A DNA stretch of 6,640 nucleotides, from NCBI GenBank assembly GCA_021805955.1, contig JAJZDO010000949.1, positions 1 through 6,640 of the forward strand, written 5' to 3'. The first letter of the stretch is position 1, and every line of letters starts with the position of its first letter. Of the stretch, positions 1-5,689 are shown piece after piece. This stretch comes from Acidobacteriota bacterium (GTDB lineage: Bacteria; Acidobacteriota; Terriglobia; Terriglobales; Acidobacteriaceae). Under the pieces are notes generated by a model. It was not told the origin of the DNA. It ran no database searches and saw only the letters and a program-made list of their open reading frames with translations. A program made the position numbers and the translations under genes.

Positions 1-2010
1 CGACCAACTCTGGATGGTGAAAGGCAGGCCAGGTTCGATTTTCGACAGTTTGGCGTTTAGGGCAGCCGCTATTTCTGCTGGGGCAAGATGGGAGCGCACA
101 ACTAACGTGGTCTCACTCGTCGGACTCTGGGCCAGTGGAAAGAACATCGCCGGCTGTGGGTCTTCTGTTAGAGACCTGTACTTGCCGTCCTTCACTACGC
201 CTACGACCTGATAGAGATTGTTAAAACTATAAAAGCGTTGCCCGATGGGCGAAGCGTTTCCGTACATCTTGCGGGCAAAGGTCTCGTTCACGATGGCGAC
301 CCTGGGCGATTTCGCATCGTCATGCCAATTAAACTCCCGGCCAGTGAGTAATTGTGTGCCGGCGGTGTGCAGATACCCCGGAGAAATGGAATAAAACTCG
401 GCTTCTAGAACAGCACGTGAAAGTCTAAAGTCTGTTGTTCCCTGCCGAAAAACGGCCCAATCTCCTCCTCCTGCACCGAGCGGAACGTGATTGATGATGG
501 CCGCCCTCGTGACGCCCGGTATACGCGCGGCCTCGTCGAGCAGGCGCTTTTGCCGCAATGTGGACTGTCCGACGGAGCCCGCATAGCTCGCCATATTCAG
601 GTCGCCACTCGCGAGCATTACGTCTTTAGGATCGAATCCCAGCGGCGCGTGGATCGAGCGCTGCATCCCCCGCACCGCCACCAGAGAAGCCGTCACCAGC
701 AGGGTGCAGAGTGCGATCTGGACGACCAGCAGAAGATCGCGCAAAGTAAAGCGCCGGAATGTGGCAATGGTAGCCGCGCCGCTCTTCATCACCTGCGCAG
801 CATCGGTGCGCCATATCTGGCGGGCGGGCAACAGACCGAAAAGCAATCCACTGCCAAGCGACAGCAGCAGCGCGATTGCATACACGCGCAGGTCCGGGCT
901 GACCGGCACGTGTATGGGGTATTCCGCGAAAGGTTGCCACCGGCTCAACGCGTGCAGCAGCGATGTGGCAAGCAGCGTTCCGACGAACCCGCCGCCAAGC
1001 GACACAAGAACCGATTCCGTAAGCAGCTGCCGCAGCATATTCATCCGGCTCGAGCCAATCGCCAGCCGGATCGCCAGCTCCCGACTGCGGTCCGCCGCCC
1101 GCGCCGCAAAGATGCTGCCAAGGTTCGCGCAGGCCGCCAGCAACACCAGCAGGGCCAGCACTGTGATCCCGACCAGGAATGCGCGAATCGGATCGCCCAG
1201 CGCGTCTCCCATGAGTCCCGGCTTTACCAGCCGTGCAACCAGTCCGTCATCGCTATTGGGGTGCTCTTTGTTCATCTCACGGGCGATGGAGTTCAAATTG
1301 CTCGTGGCCTGTTGTGCGCTGACACCCGGCCTTAACAGTCCCAATAGCCAGGCCGTATGGTTCCCCCGGTTATTCAGGTAACTGTCGCCCTCGATCTGCT
1401 GTTGATTGACCATTGGAACCCAGAAATCCGGCCACATGAAAAGTTCTGTCCCATGGAATGTTTTTGGCGCGATCCCCACCACCGTAAAGGGATGGTCGTT
1501 TAGCCGCACGGTCTGGCCCACGATCCCGGAATCTCCGTTGAAATGGGCGCGCCAGAAACTATGGCTCAGTACGATATAGGGCGCAGAATTCGGCCCATGT
1601 TCGTCCGCGGCATGGAACAAACGGCCAAGTCTGGGTTGAACGTCGAGCAGGTCGAAATAGTTGCCGGAAACCTCATACCCGAAACTCTTGGTAACGAGGT
1701 TCCCTTTGCGAATGCCGGCTTCAGCCATGTTATAGGCGGCAATGCCGCTGAATGTCGAATTCCGGTCGCGATAATCCAGATAATCCGGATACGACTCTGT
1801 GTCCCATCCCACCGGTTTGCGCACAATGTTGTACAGATTTCCCGCGTGCGGCACGTCCAGCGGCTTGAGGATCAGCGCGTTCAGCACGCTAAAGACGACC
1901 ACGTTCGCGCCCACGCCCAGCGCCAGCGTCAGAACGGCTGTAATGGCAAATCCCGGCGATTTACGCAGTTGGCGGACCGCATAGTGCAGGTCCCGGAACA
2001 AAGTTGGCAT
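1..2010 (-). CDS. ADOP/MacB-family ABC transporter permease (3' end cut by window edge)
   Basis: An open frame of 670 codons runs from an ATG to the window edge with no stop, so the C-terminus is missing. The N-terminus (LFRDLHYAVRQLRKSPGF, then a hydrophobic segment at about residues 21-46 with LALGVGAN) is the hallmark of the acidobacterial ADOP permeases, which have the MacB_PCD and FtsX domains. A first extracytoplasmic MacB_PCD-like domain spans about 50-270. Membrane segments follow near 276-296, 333-357, 376-394 and 424-446. The FtsX signature after the second segment is visible (AARAADRSRELAIRLAIGSSR, about 302-322, then RQLLTES). A second extracytoplasmic domain begins near 450. By family comparison the lost part should be roughly 130 residues with the last three membrane segments. 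MacB-type permeases couple cytoplasmic ATP hydrolysis to work in the periplasm. No ATPase gene is visible here, which is usual for this 'orphan permease' group. The substrate is unknown. The start is supported by a Shine-Dalgarno 8 bases upstream. Confidence 0.93.
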   Translation of the reverse strand, partial: MPTLFRDLHYAVRQLRKSPGFAITAVLTLALGVGANVVVFSVLNALILKPLDVPHAGNLYNIVRKPVGWDTESYPDYLDYRDRNSTFSGIAAYNMAEAGIRKGNLVTKSFGYEVSGNYFDLLDVQPRLGRLFHAADEHGPNSAPYIVLSHSFWRAHFNGDSGIVGQTVRLNDHPFTVVGIAPKTFHGTELFMWPDFWVPMVNQQQIEGDSYLNNRGNHTAWLLGLLRPGVSAQQATSNLNSIAREMNKEHPNSDDGLVARLVKPGLMGDALGDPIRAFLVGITVLALLVLLAACANLGSIFAARAADRSRELAIRLAIGSSRMNMLRQLLTESVLVSLGGGFVGTLLATSLLHALSRWQPFAEYPIHVPVSPDLRVYAIALLLSLGSGLLFGLLPARQIWRTDAAQVMKSGAATIATFRRFTLRDLLLVVQIALCTLLVTASLVAVRGMQRSIHAPLGFDPKDVMLASGDLNMASYAGSVGQSTLRQKRLLDEAARIPGVTRAAIINHVPLGAGGGDWAVFRQGTTDFRLSRAVLEAEFYSISPGYLHTAGTQLLTGREFNWHDDAKSPRVAIVNETFARKMYGNASPIGQRFYSFNNLYQVVGVVKDGKYRSLTEDPQPAMFFPLAQSPTSETTLVVRSHLAPAEIAAALNAKLSKIEPGLPFTIQSWS

Positions 2011-2018
2011 GGTGGCCG

Positions 2019-2024
2019 CTCCTT
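2019..2024 (-). promoter_or_regulatory. Shine-Dalgarno of the ADOP permease
   Basis: On the minus strand AAGGAG lies 8 bases before the ATG at 2010. This fixes the permease start, which also matches the family's usual N-terminus. Confidence 0.8.
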
Positions 2025-2051
2025 CTAACAGACCAATACGCAGAGAAGGCG

Positions 2052-2067
2052 TGCATGTTCCTTGCCA
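2052..2067 (-). promoter_or_regulatory. Sigma-54 (-24/-12) promoter for the ADOP permease
   Basis: The minus strand reads TGGCAAGGAACATGCA. The sigma-54 consensus is TGGCAC-N5-TTGCA; 9 of its 11 defined positions match, including the essential GG (2065-2066) and GC (2053-2054) separated by exactly 10 bases. Transcription would start near 2042, giving a leader of about 30 bases that contains the Shine-Dalgarno at 2019-2024 and leads straight into the permease ATG. A paired palindrome sits roughly 106 and 126 bases upstream of that start, a normal distance for an enhancer-binding activator. The motif match is seen directly; promoter activity is inferred. Confidence 0.75.
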
Positions 2068-2140
2068 AACAGATTCAGGGAAGCTACTGAATGGAATCAG
2101 TGAGATTCGGCGACTCGGTCGCGGTTCGAAAGCCAAAACG

Positions 2141-2156
2141 TGTCCGCTTCCGGACA
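2141..2156. promoter_or_regulatory. Palindromic operator/enhancer half A (TGTCCG-N4-CGGACA)
   Basis: TGTCCGCTTCCGGACA is a perfect 6-bp inverted repeat around a 4-base centre. It has the size and symmetry of a dimeric helix-turn-helix binding site. It lies about 106 bases upstream of the predicted sigma-54 start and is paired with a second copy 20 bp away. The likely reading is an upstream activator sequence for a sigma-54 enhancer-binding protein whose gene is not in the window. The cognate protein is unknown. Confidence 0.62.
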
Positions 2157-2160
2157 TAAA

Positions 2161-2176
2161 AGTCCGGAAGTGGACA
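2161..2176. promoter_or_regulatory. Palindromic operator/enhancer half B (second copy, inverted)
   Basis: AGTCCGGAAGTGGACA, read on the minus strand, is TGTCCACTTCCGGACT. It differs from site A at only two of 16 positions. Both sites share the core GTCC-N6-GGAC, with the GTCC arms starting at 2142 and 2162, exactly 20 bp apart. That is close to two helical turns, so two dimers could bind the same face of the DNA. Site B is less symmetric than site A and may be the weaker of the two. Confidence 0.6.
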
Positions 2177-2192
2177 GTGGAGGCGTCAACAG

Positions 2193-2777
2193 TTACGGCC
2201 GGGTATCGTCGCGAACCTCGGCATGGGCCGAGTTCGAGTGCTGCATTTCCTTGATCGCCGTCAGCACTTCTTCGCTGTGGTGGCTGGGATCGACGCCAAT
2301 CCATTCCTTCACAATCTTGCCGTGAGGGTTGATCAGGAACGTATTGCGCTTGGCGATTTTGAAGCCCATGTAGTCGCCCAGCGAACCGTACTGCGAAACA
2401 ACTTTCTTGTCCGGATCTGCCAGCAATTTAAAGTGCAGTCCGTCCTTGGTGCAGAATTCCTGGTGGCTCTTCACCGTGTCGACACTGACGCCCAGCACCA
2501 CCGCGTTCACCGCGTCGAACTTGCTCATGTCGCGCTGAAAATTCTTGGCCTCAATGGTGCAGCCGGAGGTCATGTCTTTGGGATAGAAATACAGCACCAC
2601 CCACTTGCCGCGATATTGATGCAGGCTGACGTTGGTCCCTTCCTGCGAAGGCAGCGTGAAGGTAGGCGCCATCTGTCCCACTTGCGGAACGGCATCGGAA
2701 GCGGCGAACACCCGCGCTCCCAGATACAGGACGACAACAGTAAGCAATACACCTAGCGAAATACGGGTCAGGTTCAT
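2193..2777 (-). CDS. Exported or membrane-anchored peroxiredoxin, BCP/PrxQ class
   Basis: This 194-residue thiol peroxidase of the AhpC/TSA fold reduces hydrogen peroxide or organic hydroperoxides using thiol reductants. The peroxidatic site is YPKDMTSGC, with Cys73 in the family's PxxxTxxC motif. The usual PrxQ resolving cysteine five residues later is absent (Lys78). The only other cysteine is Cys109, 36 residues on, a spacing known from PrxQ members whose resolving cysteine sits in helix 3, such as the Xylella enzyme. An atypical two-Cys cycle with a Cys73-Cys109 disulfide is therefore likely. Residues 1-26 form a hydrophobic signal or anchor ending VFA-AS, so the enzyme probably works in the periplasm. 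The core from 31 to 178 is complete; the last 15 or so residues form a polar tail. A Shine-Dalgarno supports the start. The gap from lpxI is 69 bp, so it may have its own promoter. Confidence 0.92.
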   Translation of the reverse strand: MNLTRISLGVLLTVVVLYLGARVFAASDAVPQVGQMAPTFTLPSQEGTNVSLHQYRGKWVVLYFYPKDMTSGCTIEAKNFQRDMSKFDAVNAVVLGVSVDTVKSHQEFCTKDGLHFKLLADPDKKVVSQYGSLGDYMGFKIAKRNTFLINPHGKIVKEWIGVDPSHHSEEVLTAIKEMQHSNSAHAEVRDDTRP

Positions 2778-2783
2778 AAGAAA

Positions 2784-2788
2784 TCTCC
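2784..2788 (-). promoter_or_regulatory. Shine-Dalgarno of the peroxiredoxin gene
   Basis: GGAGA on the minus strand lies 6 bases before the ATG at 2777 and selects the start that includes the N-terminal hydrophobic segment. Confidence 0.72.
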
Positions 2789-2795
2789 GGCCTAG

Positions 2796-2825
2796 ATTAT
2801 ACGGATGTGGAGATTACACTGGCGA
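2796..2825 (-). promoter_or_regulatory. Candidate sigma-70 promoter for the peroxiredoxin gene
   Basis: A perfect TATAAT (-10) occupies 2796-2801 on the minus strand. Eighteen bases upstream is TCGCCA (2820-2825), matching four of six bases of the -35 consensus. The predicted start near 2789 lies just before the ribosome binding site, so the leader would be short. This sits in the only sizeable gap between lpxI and the peroxiredoxin gene, which fits independent expression. The -10 is convincing; the -35 is weak. Confidence 0.42.
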
Positions 2826-2834
2826 CCGGAGGAT

Positions 2835-2846
2835 CGACGCGCGTCG
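2835..2846. repeat. 12-bp perfect palindrome abutting the lpxI stop codon
   Basis: CGACGCGCGTCG equals its own reverse complement and directly follows the lpxI TAG. It has no loop and no U-tract after it, so it is not a convincing intrinsic terminator. It lies just upstream of the candidate peroxiredoxin promoter (-35 at 2820-2825) and could be a regulator site or chance in GC-rich DNA. Confidence 0.3.
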
Positions 2847-3755
2847 CTATTTCTTTTCGCCCGTTTGCCGGTTCACGTCCGCGACAATGGTAATCCCGGC
2901 GTGATCGGCGGCTGCGACCACCGCCTCCAGATCGAAAATCAACGTCCGTCCCGCCTCAATCGCCAGACAGGTCGCGCCCGCCTGCTGCATTGCCGTGACG
3001 GTCCCGATCCCGATCACCGGCACATCGAAGCGCATGTCCTGTTTGGGCTTGGCCACCTTCACCACCGTCAGGGACCGTTCCAGAGTAGACGCCTCACCGG
3101 CTTCCGCCAGCGATCGCAGAATCTCCCCTGCGCGCGCAATCACCGCGTCCGTGCCTTCCATCGCCTCTACCGCAACACAGGCTTGCGCCGCAATCACCAC
3201 CGTCTGGCCAATGTCATAGGCGGCCAACGCATGCGCCACGCCGCGCCCATAAGCGATATCGCGCTGCTCGGTGTCGTTAGGTCTGCGTGTCGTCAGAACG
3301 CCCTGCCGTGCCAGCAAAGGCTCCAGAAATGTGGTTGAGGAAATCAGCTCGACTCCTTCGTCCTGCAGCACCTTCGCGATCGCTCCTAACAGGCCATCTG
3401 TGTTCCGCGTCGACAGCGAAAGCAGCAACTTCGCCAACAACCAGTCCGGTCGAATGCTGGAAAAAATCTGCTTGTGCTTCACCTGTCCGGCCATCACCGC
3501 TTTGGTGACGCCTTCCGAGTGAAACATGGCAATTAGCCGCGCCAGTTCACCGAGCGAGAACCAGTGCACCTGCACTCCGGCATCGCGGGCGGCACGCGTG
3601 TCCATCTCGGGCTCCGTCTCCTCGCGGATTGCGGCGACAATTACTTCCGTGCCGTGCGCCCGAGCAGCATCGAGCAGCAGAAATGGAAATCGTCCATTCC
3701 CTGCGATCAGCCCCAACCTTGCGGGTCGAGTGGCGGCTTGGACAGGAGTGGACAT
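2847..3755 (-). CDS. lpxI: UDP-2,3-diacylglucosamine pyrophosphatase LpxI (DUF1009)
   Basis: LpxI hydrolyses UDP-2,3-diacylglucosamine to 2,3-diacylglucosamine 1-phosphate (lipid X) and UMP, the fourth step of lipid A synthesis, at the cytoplasmic face of the inner membrane. It replaces the unrelated LpxH in many bacteria. The 302-residue protein has the family's two-lobed pattern: an N-terminal LGLIAGNGRFPFLLLDAAR (14-32) and VMAGQVKH (87-94), then a C-terminal domain with EGTDAVIARAG (200-210) and the KPKQDMRFDVPVIGIGT block (236-252). By approximate alignment the Asp of RFDVP (Asp244) may correspond to the catalytic Asp of Caulobacter LpxI. Length is close to the usual 270-290, with about ten extra N-terminal residues. 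It begins 17 bases after lpxA, supporting an operon. No strong Shine-Dalgarno is seen, so translation may be coupled to lpxA. Confidence 0.93.
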   Translation of the reverse strand: MSTPVQAATRPARLGLIAGNGRFPFLLLDAARAHGTEVIVAAIREETEPEMDTRAARDAGVQVHWFSLGELARLIAMFHSEGVTKAVMAGQVKHKQIFSSIRPDWLLAKLLLSLSTRNTDGLLGAIAKVLQDEGVELISSTTFLEPLLARQGVLTTRRPNDTEQRDIAYGRGVAHALAAYDIGQTVVIAAQACVAVEAMEGTDAVIARAGEILRSLAEAGEASTLERSLTVVKVAKPKQDMRFDVPVIGIGTVTAMQQAGATCLAIEAGRTLIFDLEAVVAAADHAGITIVADVNRQTGEKK

Positions 3756-3772
3756 GCTTTGTTGGATGTCGA

Positions 3773-4567
3773 TTATTTCAGGATGCCGCGGGTGGAGCTT
3801 TCGATGAAATCGATGAGATAGCGCACTTCGTCTGATGAAACTTCTTCGGCCTTCAATTTCTCTACCGCCTGTGTCGTGTTCAGCTTCGCTCCGCGCAATG
3901 TTTTGTAGGCATGGTGCAGATCACGCATCTGCTCTTGAGAAAATCCTCGGCGCTGCAGCCCGACGCGATTCAATCCGAACGCATGCGCATCGCGTTTCGC
4001 GGAGGTCAGCGAAAACGGCAGCACATCTTGAATGATGATCGACCCGCCGCCCACAAAGGCGTAGCGGCCGATGCGGCAAAACTGATGCGCTGCGGAGAGC
4101 GCCCCCAGCGTTGCATAATCTTCAATGGTGACGTGACCCGCCAGCGTGGCTCCATTCGCCAGAATGCAATGGCTCCCCACCTGGCTATCGTGTCCGATGT
4201 GGGCATAGGCCATCACCAGGCAATCGCTACCAAGGCGCGTGATGCCGCCGCCGCCCTTCGTTCCCCGCGAAATGGTGACGTATTCCCGGATCACATTGCG
4301 GTCGCCAATTTCAACCTGGGTGGGTTCACCCTGGTACTTCAAATCCTGCGGAGGAACGCCGACCGCCGTGAAAGGAAAGATTTTATTTCCGCTGCCCAGC
4401 CGGGTATGGCCATCGACAACGACGTGCGACACCAACTCGCAATCTTCCGCCAACTCGACATCTGCGCCAATCGTGCAAAACGGTCCTACGCTGCAGCGCG
4501 CACCAACGATTGCGGTATCCGCAACGACGCTGGATGGATGAATCCGCGCAGTGGAATGAATACTCAC
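3773..4567 (-). CDS. lpxA: UDP-N-acetylglucosamine O-acyltransferase LpxA
   Basis: LpxA transfers a 3-hydroxyacyl chain from acyl carrier protein to UDP-GlcNAc, the first step of lipid A synthesis, in the cytoplasm. From a GTG start the protein has 264 residues, against 262 in E. coli. Residues 1 to about 190 are hexapeptide repeats of a left-handed beta helix, followed by a helical C-terminal domain ending FIESSTRGILK. Catalytic-region histidines align with a shift of one: His123, His126 (E. coli His125, the base), His145 and His161. Gly174 falls at the acyl-chain ruler position (E. coli Gly173), which suggests a longer acyl chain, near C14, rather than C10. The GTG shares four bases (GTGA) with the fabZ stop, so translation is coupled. 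An upstream ATG at 4672 was rejected because it would add 35 unrelated residues inside fabZ. No alternative family fits. Confidence 0.96.
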   Translation of the reverse strand: MSIHSTARIHPSSVVADTAIVGARCSVGPFCTIGADVELAEDCELVSHVVVDGHTRLGSGNKIFPFTAVGVPPQDLKYQGEPTQVEIGDRNVIREYVTISRGTKGGGGITRLGSDCLVMAYAHIGHDSQVGSHCILANGATLAGHVTIEDYATLGALSAAHQFCRIGRYAFVGGGSIIIQDVLPFSLTSAKRDAHAFGLNRVGLQRRGFSQEQMRDLHHAYKTLRGAKLNTTQAVEKLKAEEVSSDEVRYLIDFIESSTRGILK

Positions 4568-5112
4568 GCTTCGACAGCGGCCTCTTGTGGCGTGGTTGCC
4601 GCATCGCTTGCGGTCTCCGACTTGATGGGGCGATTGCGCGGCACCATCTGCGAAGTCACCGTCCCCTCGCAAATCAGCTTGCCGTCCACATACGCTTTTC
4701 CCTGCATCCGCATCAACCGAGTACGCCAGTTCAGCACATCAATTTCCAGTCGCACCTGATCGCCCGGCAGCGCGGGCCGCCGAAAACGCGCGTGCTCCAC
4801 CCCGGTAAAGACAATCAGCTTCTCGGTTGGATCCGGCATCTCCACCATCACCAGGATGCAGCCAGCCTGCGCCAGCGCTTCCAGCAGCAACACTCCCGGC
4901 ATGATGGGAAAGCCGGGAAAATGGCCTTGAAAAAATGGCTCGTTGATGGTGACGTTCTTGATGGCGACAATCCGTTTTTTGCGCTCCATCTCGACCACGC
5001 GGTCGACCAGCAGGAAAGGATAGCGATGCGGCAGGAGTTTCATGATCTCGACAACGTCGAGCGGAGCTTTCAGCAAGGTGTCTTCGGGATTTGCGTGCTC
5101 GTTATTTTCCAT
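4564..5112 (-). CDS. fabZ: 3-hydroxyacyl-[acyl-carrier-protein] dehydratase FabZ
   Basis: FabZ dehydrates 3-hydroxyacyl-ACP to trans-2-enoyl-ACP in type II fatty acid elongation and competes with LpxA for 3-hydroxyacyl-ACP. The 182-residue hot-dog fold protein shows LLPHRYPFLLVDRV (26-39), then FQGHFPGFPIMPGVLLLEAL (61-80), which carries the catalytic pair His64 and Glu78 with the normal 14-residue spacing. The tail after about residue 157 is rich in Ala, Thr and Glu and is a 25-residue extension beyond the conserved core. I chose the ATG at 5112; an in-frame TTG at 5145 would add 11 residues with no family support. There is no strong Shine-Dalgarno (GGGTAG close by at best). It starts 48 bases after the SRPBCC gene and overlaps lpxA by four bases, the conserved fabZ-lpxA order. 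Confidence 0.96.
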   Translation of the reverse strand: MENNEHANPEDTLLKAPLDVVEIMKLLPHRYPFLLVDRVVEMERKKRIVAIKNVTINEPFFQGHFPGFPIMPGVLLLEALAQAGCILVMVEMPDPTEKLIVFTGVEHARFRRPALPGDQVRLEIDVLNWRTRLMRMQGKAYVDGKLICEGTVTSQMVPRNRPIKSETASDAATTPQEAAVEA

Positions 5113-5125
5113 AGCTACCCAGCAG

Positions 5126-5131
5126 ATTATA
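5126..5131 (-). promoter_or_regulatory. Candidate -10 element upstream of fabZ
   Basis: A perfect TATAAT on the minus strand sits in the 48-bp gap, 13 bases before the fabZ ATG. The best -35 candidates are poor (GACGCT at 17 bp spacing, TCGACG at 19 bp). A start seven bases downstream would leave a leader of about six bases, so any transcript would be almost leaderless. It may be an internal promoter for fabZ-lpxA-lpxI or a chance AT-rich patch. Confidence 0.3.
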
Positions 5132-5160
5132 AAACGTCGCGACAATGGAGCGTCGACCTT

Positions 5161-5664
5161 CTACACTTTGCCCGCATTTTCGTAGCGCGCTTTCAGGTCC
5201 TTGTAACGATCCGGCCGAGTGCTCCCGGTCAAATGGTCTTCCAGTTGATCCAGAAATCGGTGCCAACCCGCGCCCAGTCCGGCCATCAATTCAGGACGCA
5301 CTCCCACGTGAGAAAAGTGCAGCTTTGTCTCCGCCGCGTCGCCCTCCAACTTCCAGTTCACCAGCGAATCTCCCCAGGTGTAGATCAATAAATGGGGCGG
5401 CTCGAAGTTGCAGACGATCCCTTCCAGCGACCCCTCCGCAGCAAATGCAATGTGAATTTCGCCTCCCACGCGCGGCTCCAACTGGGTCGGAAACTTCATC
5501 CATGCCGTAATCTCTTCCGCGTTGGAAATGGCATTCCACACCCGCTCCAAACTCTGCGGATACGCGCGCTCCCAGTCCAGCCGATAGATCGCTTCCACCG
5601 ATGCAATGGAGTCATTCGGCTCCTCTTTCGGAGGTTCCACGCTCTTCGCAAAAGGATTTTTCAT
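5161..5664 (-). CDS. SRPBCC (AHSA1/START-like) domain protein
   Basis: This 167-residue cytoplasmic protein has one START-like helix-grip fold of the AHSA1 type. A variable, Pro/Glu-rich N-terminus (1-22) leads to a beta strand and the family's RVWNAISNAEEITAWM (41-56). RVGGEIHIAF (65-74) and the strands around EGIVCNFEPPHLLIYTW (81-97) follow. The protein ends in the long C-terminal helix GWHRFLDQLEDHL (133-145) typical of this group. Family members bind hydrophobic ligands or act as small-molecule lyases; the ligand here cannot be read from sequence, and no catalytic residue is evident. It begins 25 bases after the upstream exported-protein gene and ends 48 bases before fabZ, so it probably belongs to the same operon. 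A link to lipid metabolism is only suggested by position. Confidence 0.88.
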   Translation of the reverse strand: MKNPFAKSVEPPKEEPNDSIASVEAIYRLDWERAYPQSLERVWNAISNAEEITAWMKFPTQLEPRVGGEIHIAFAAEGSLEGIVCNFEPPHLLIYTWGDSLVNWKLEGDAAETKLHFSHVGVRPELMAGLGAGWHRFLDQLEDHLTGSTRPDRYKDLKARYENAGKV

Positions 5665-5667
5665 CGT

Positions 5668-5673
5668 CCCTCC
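5668..5673 (-). promoter_or_regulatory. Shine-Dalgarno of the SRPBCC gene
   Basis: GGAGGG on the minus strand lies 3 bases before the ATG at 5664 and supports that start. Confidence 0.75.
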
Positions 5674-5689
5674 ATCGGCATTCCAGCAG

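Larger units (their letters stand above)
2141..2176 (-). repeat. 15-bp inverted repeat with 6-base loop; possible terminator for the peroxiredoxin gene
   Basis: Arms 2141-2155 and 2162-2176 pair with one mismatch (14 of 15) around the loop 2156-2161 (ATAAAA). The structure starts 16 bases after the peroxiredoxin stop codon. In the transcript a stable stem would be followed by CG and then four U residues, so it could act as an intrinsic terminator, though the U-run is short and displaced by two bases. The same bases make up the two palindromic operator sites, so the roles are not mutually exclusive. I favour the protein-binding reading because each arm crosses a separate internal palindrome and a sigma-54 promoter lies downstream. 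Confidence 0.55.

Noticed and set aside
487..1335. Long open frame on the plus strand (282 codons)
   Set aside because: It lies antisense to the ADOP permease, which has continuous homology and a good start; the plus-strand product is rich in Arg, Gln and His with no domain, as expected from the opposite strand of GC-rich coding DNA.
2087..2100. Imperfect repeat CTGA/TCAG between the enhancer site and the sigma-54 promoter
   Set aside because: Only four bases per arm match, which is expected by chance; no evidence for a third operator or an IHF site.
4568..4672. ATG start extending LpxA by 35 residues
   Set aside because: The extension lies wholly inside fabZ in another frame and is not LpxA-like; the GTG at 4567 gives the normal 264-residue protein and a classic four-base overlap.
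5113..5145. TTG start extending FabZ by 11 residues
   Set aside because: The added residues have no counterpart in FabZ proteins, and the extension would run over the candidate -10 element; the ATG at 5112 fits the family length.
5132..5160. GTCGCGAC palindrome followed by GTTTT after the SRPBCC gene
   Set aside because: The 8-bp palindrome has no loop and the T-run merges with the TATAAT; it is too small for an intrinsic terminator.
3911..5391. Two long plus-strand open frames over lpxA and fabZ
   Set aside because: They are antisense to clearly recognised lpxA and fabZ, have no recognisable motifs or ribosome binding sites, and have low-complexity basic composition.
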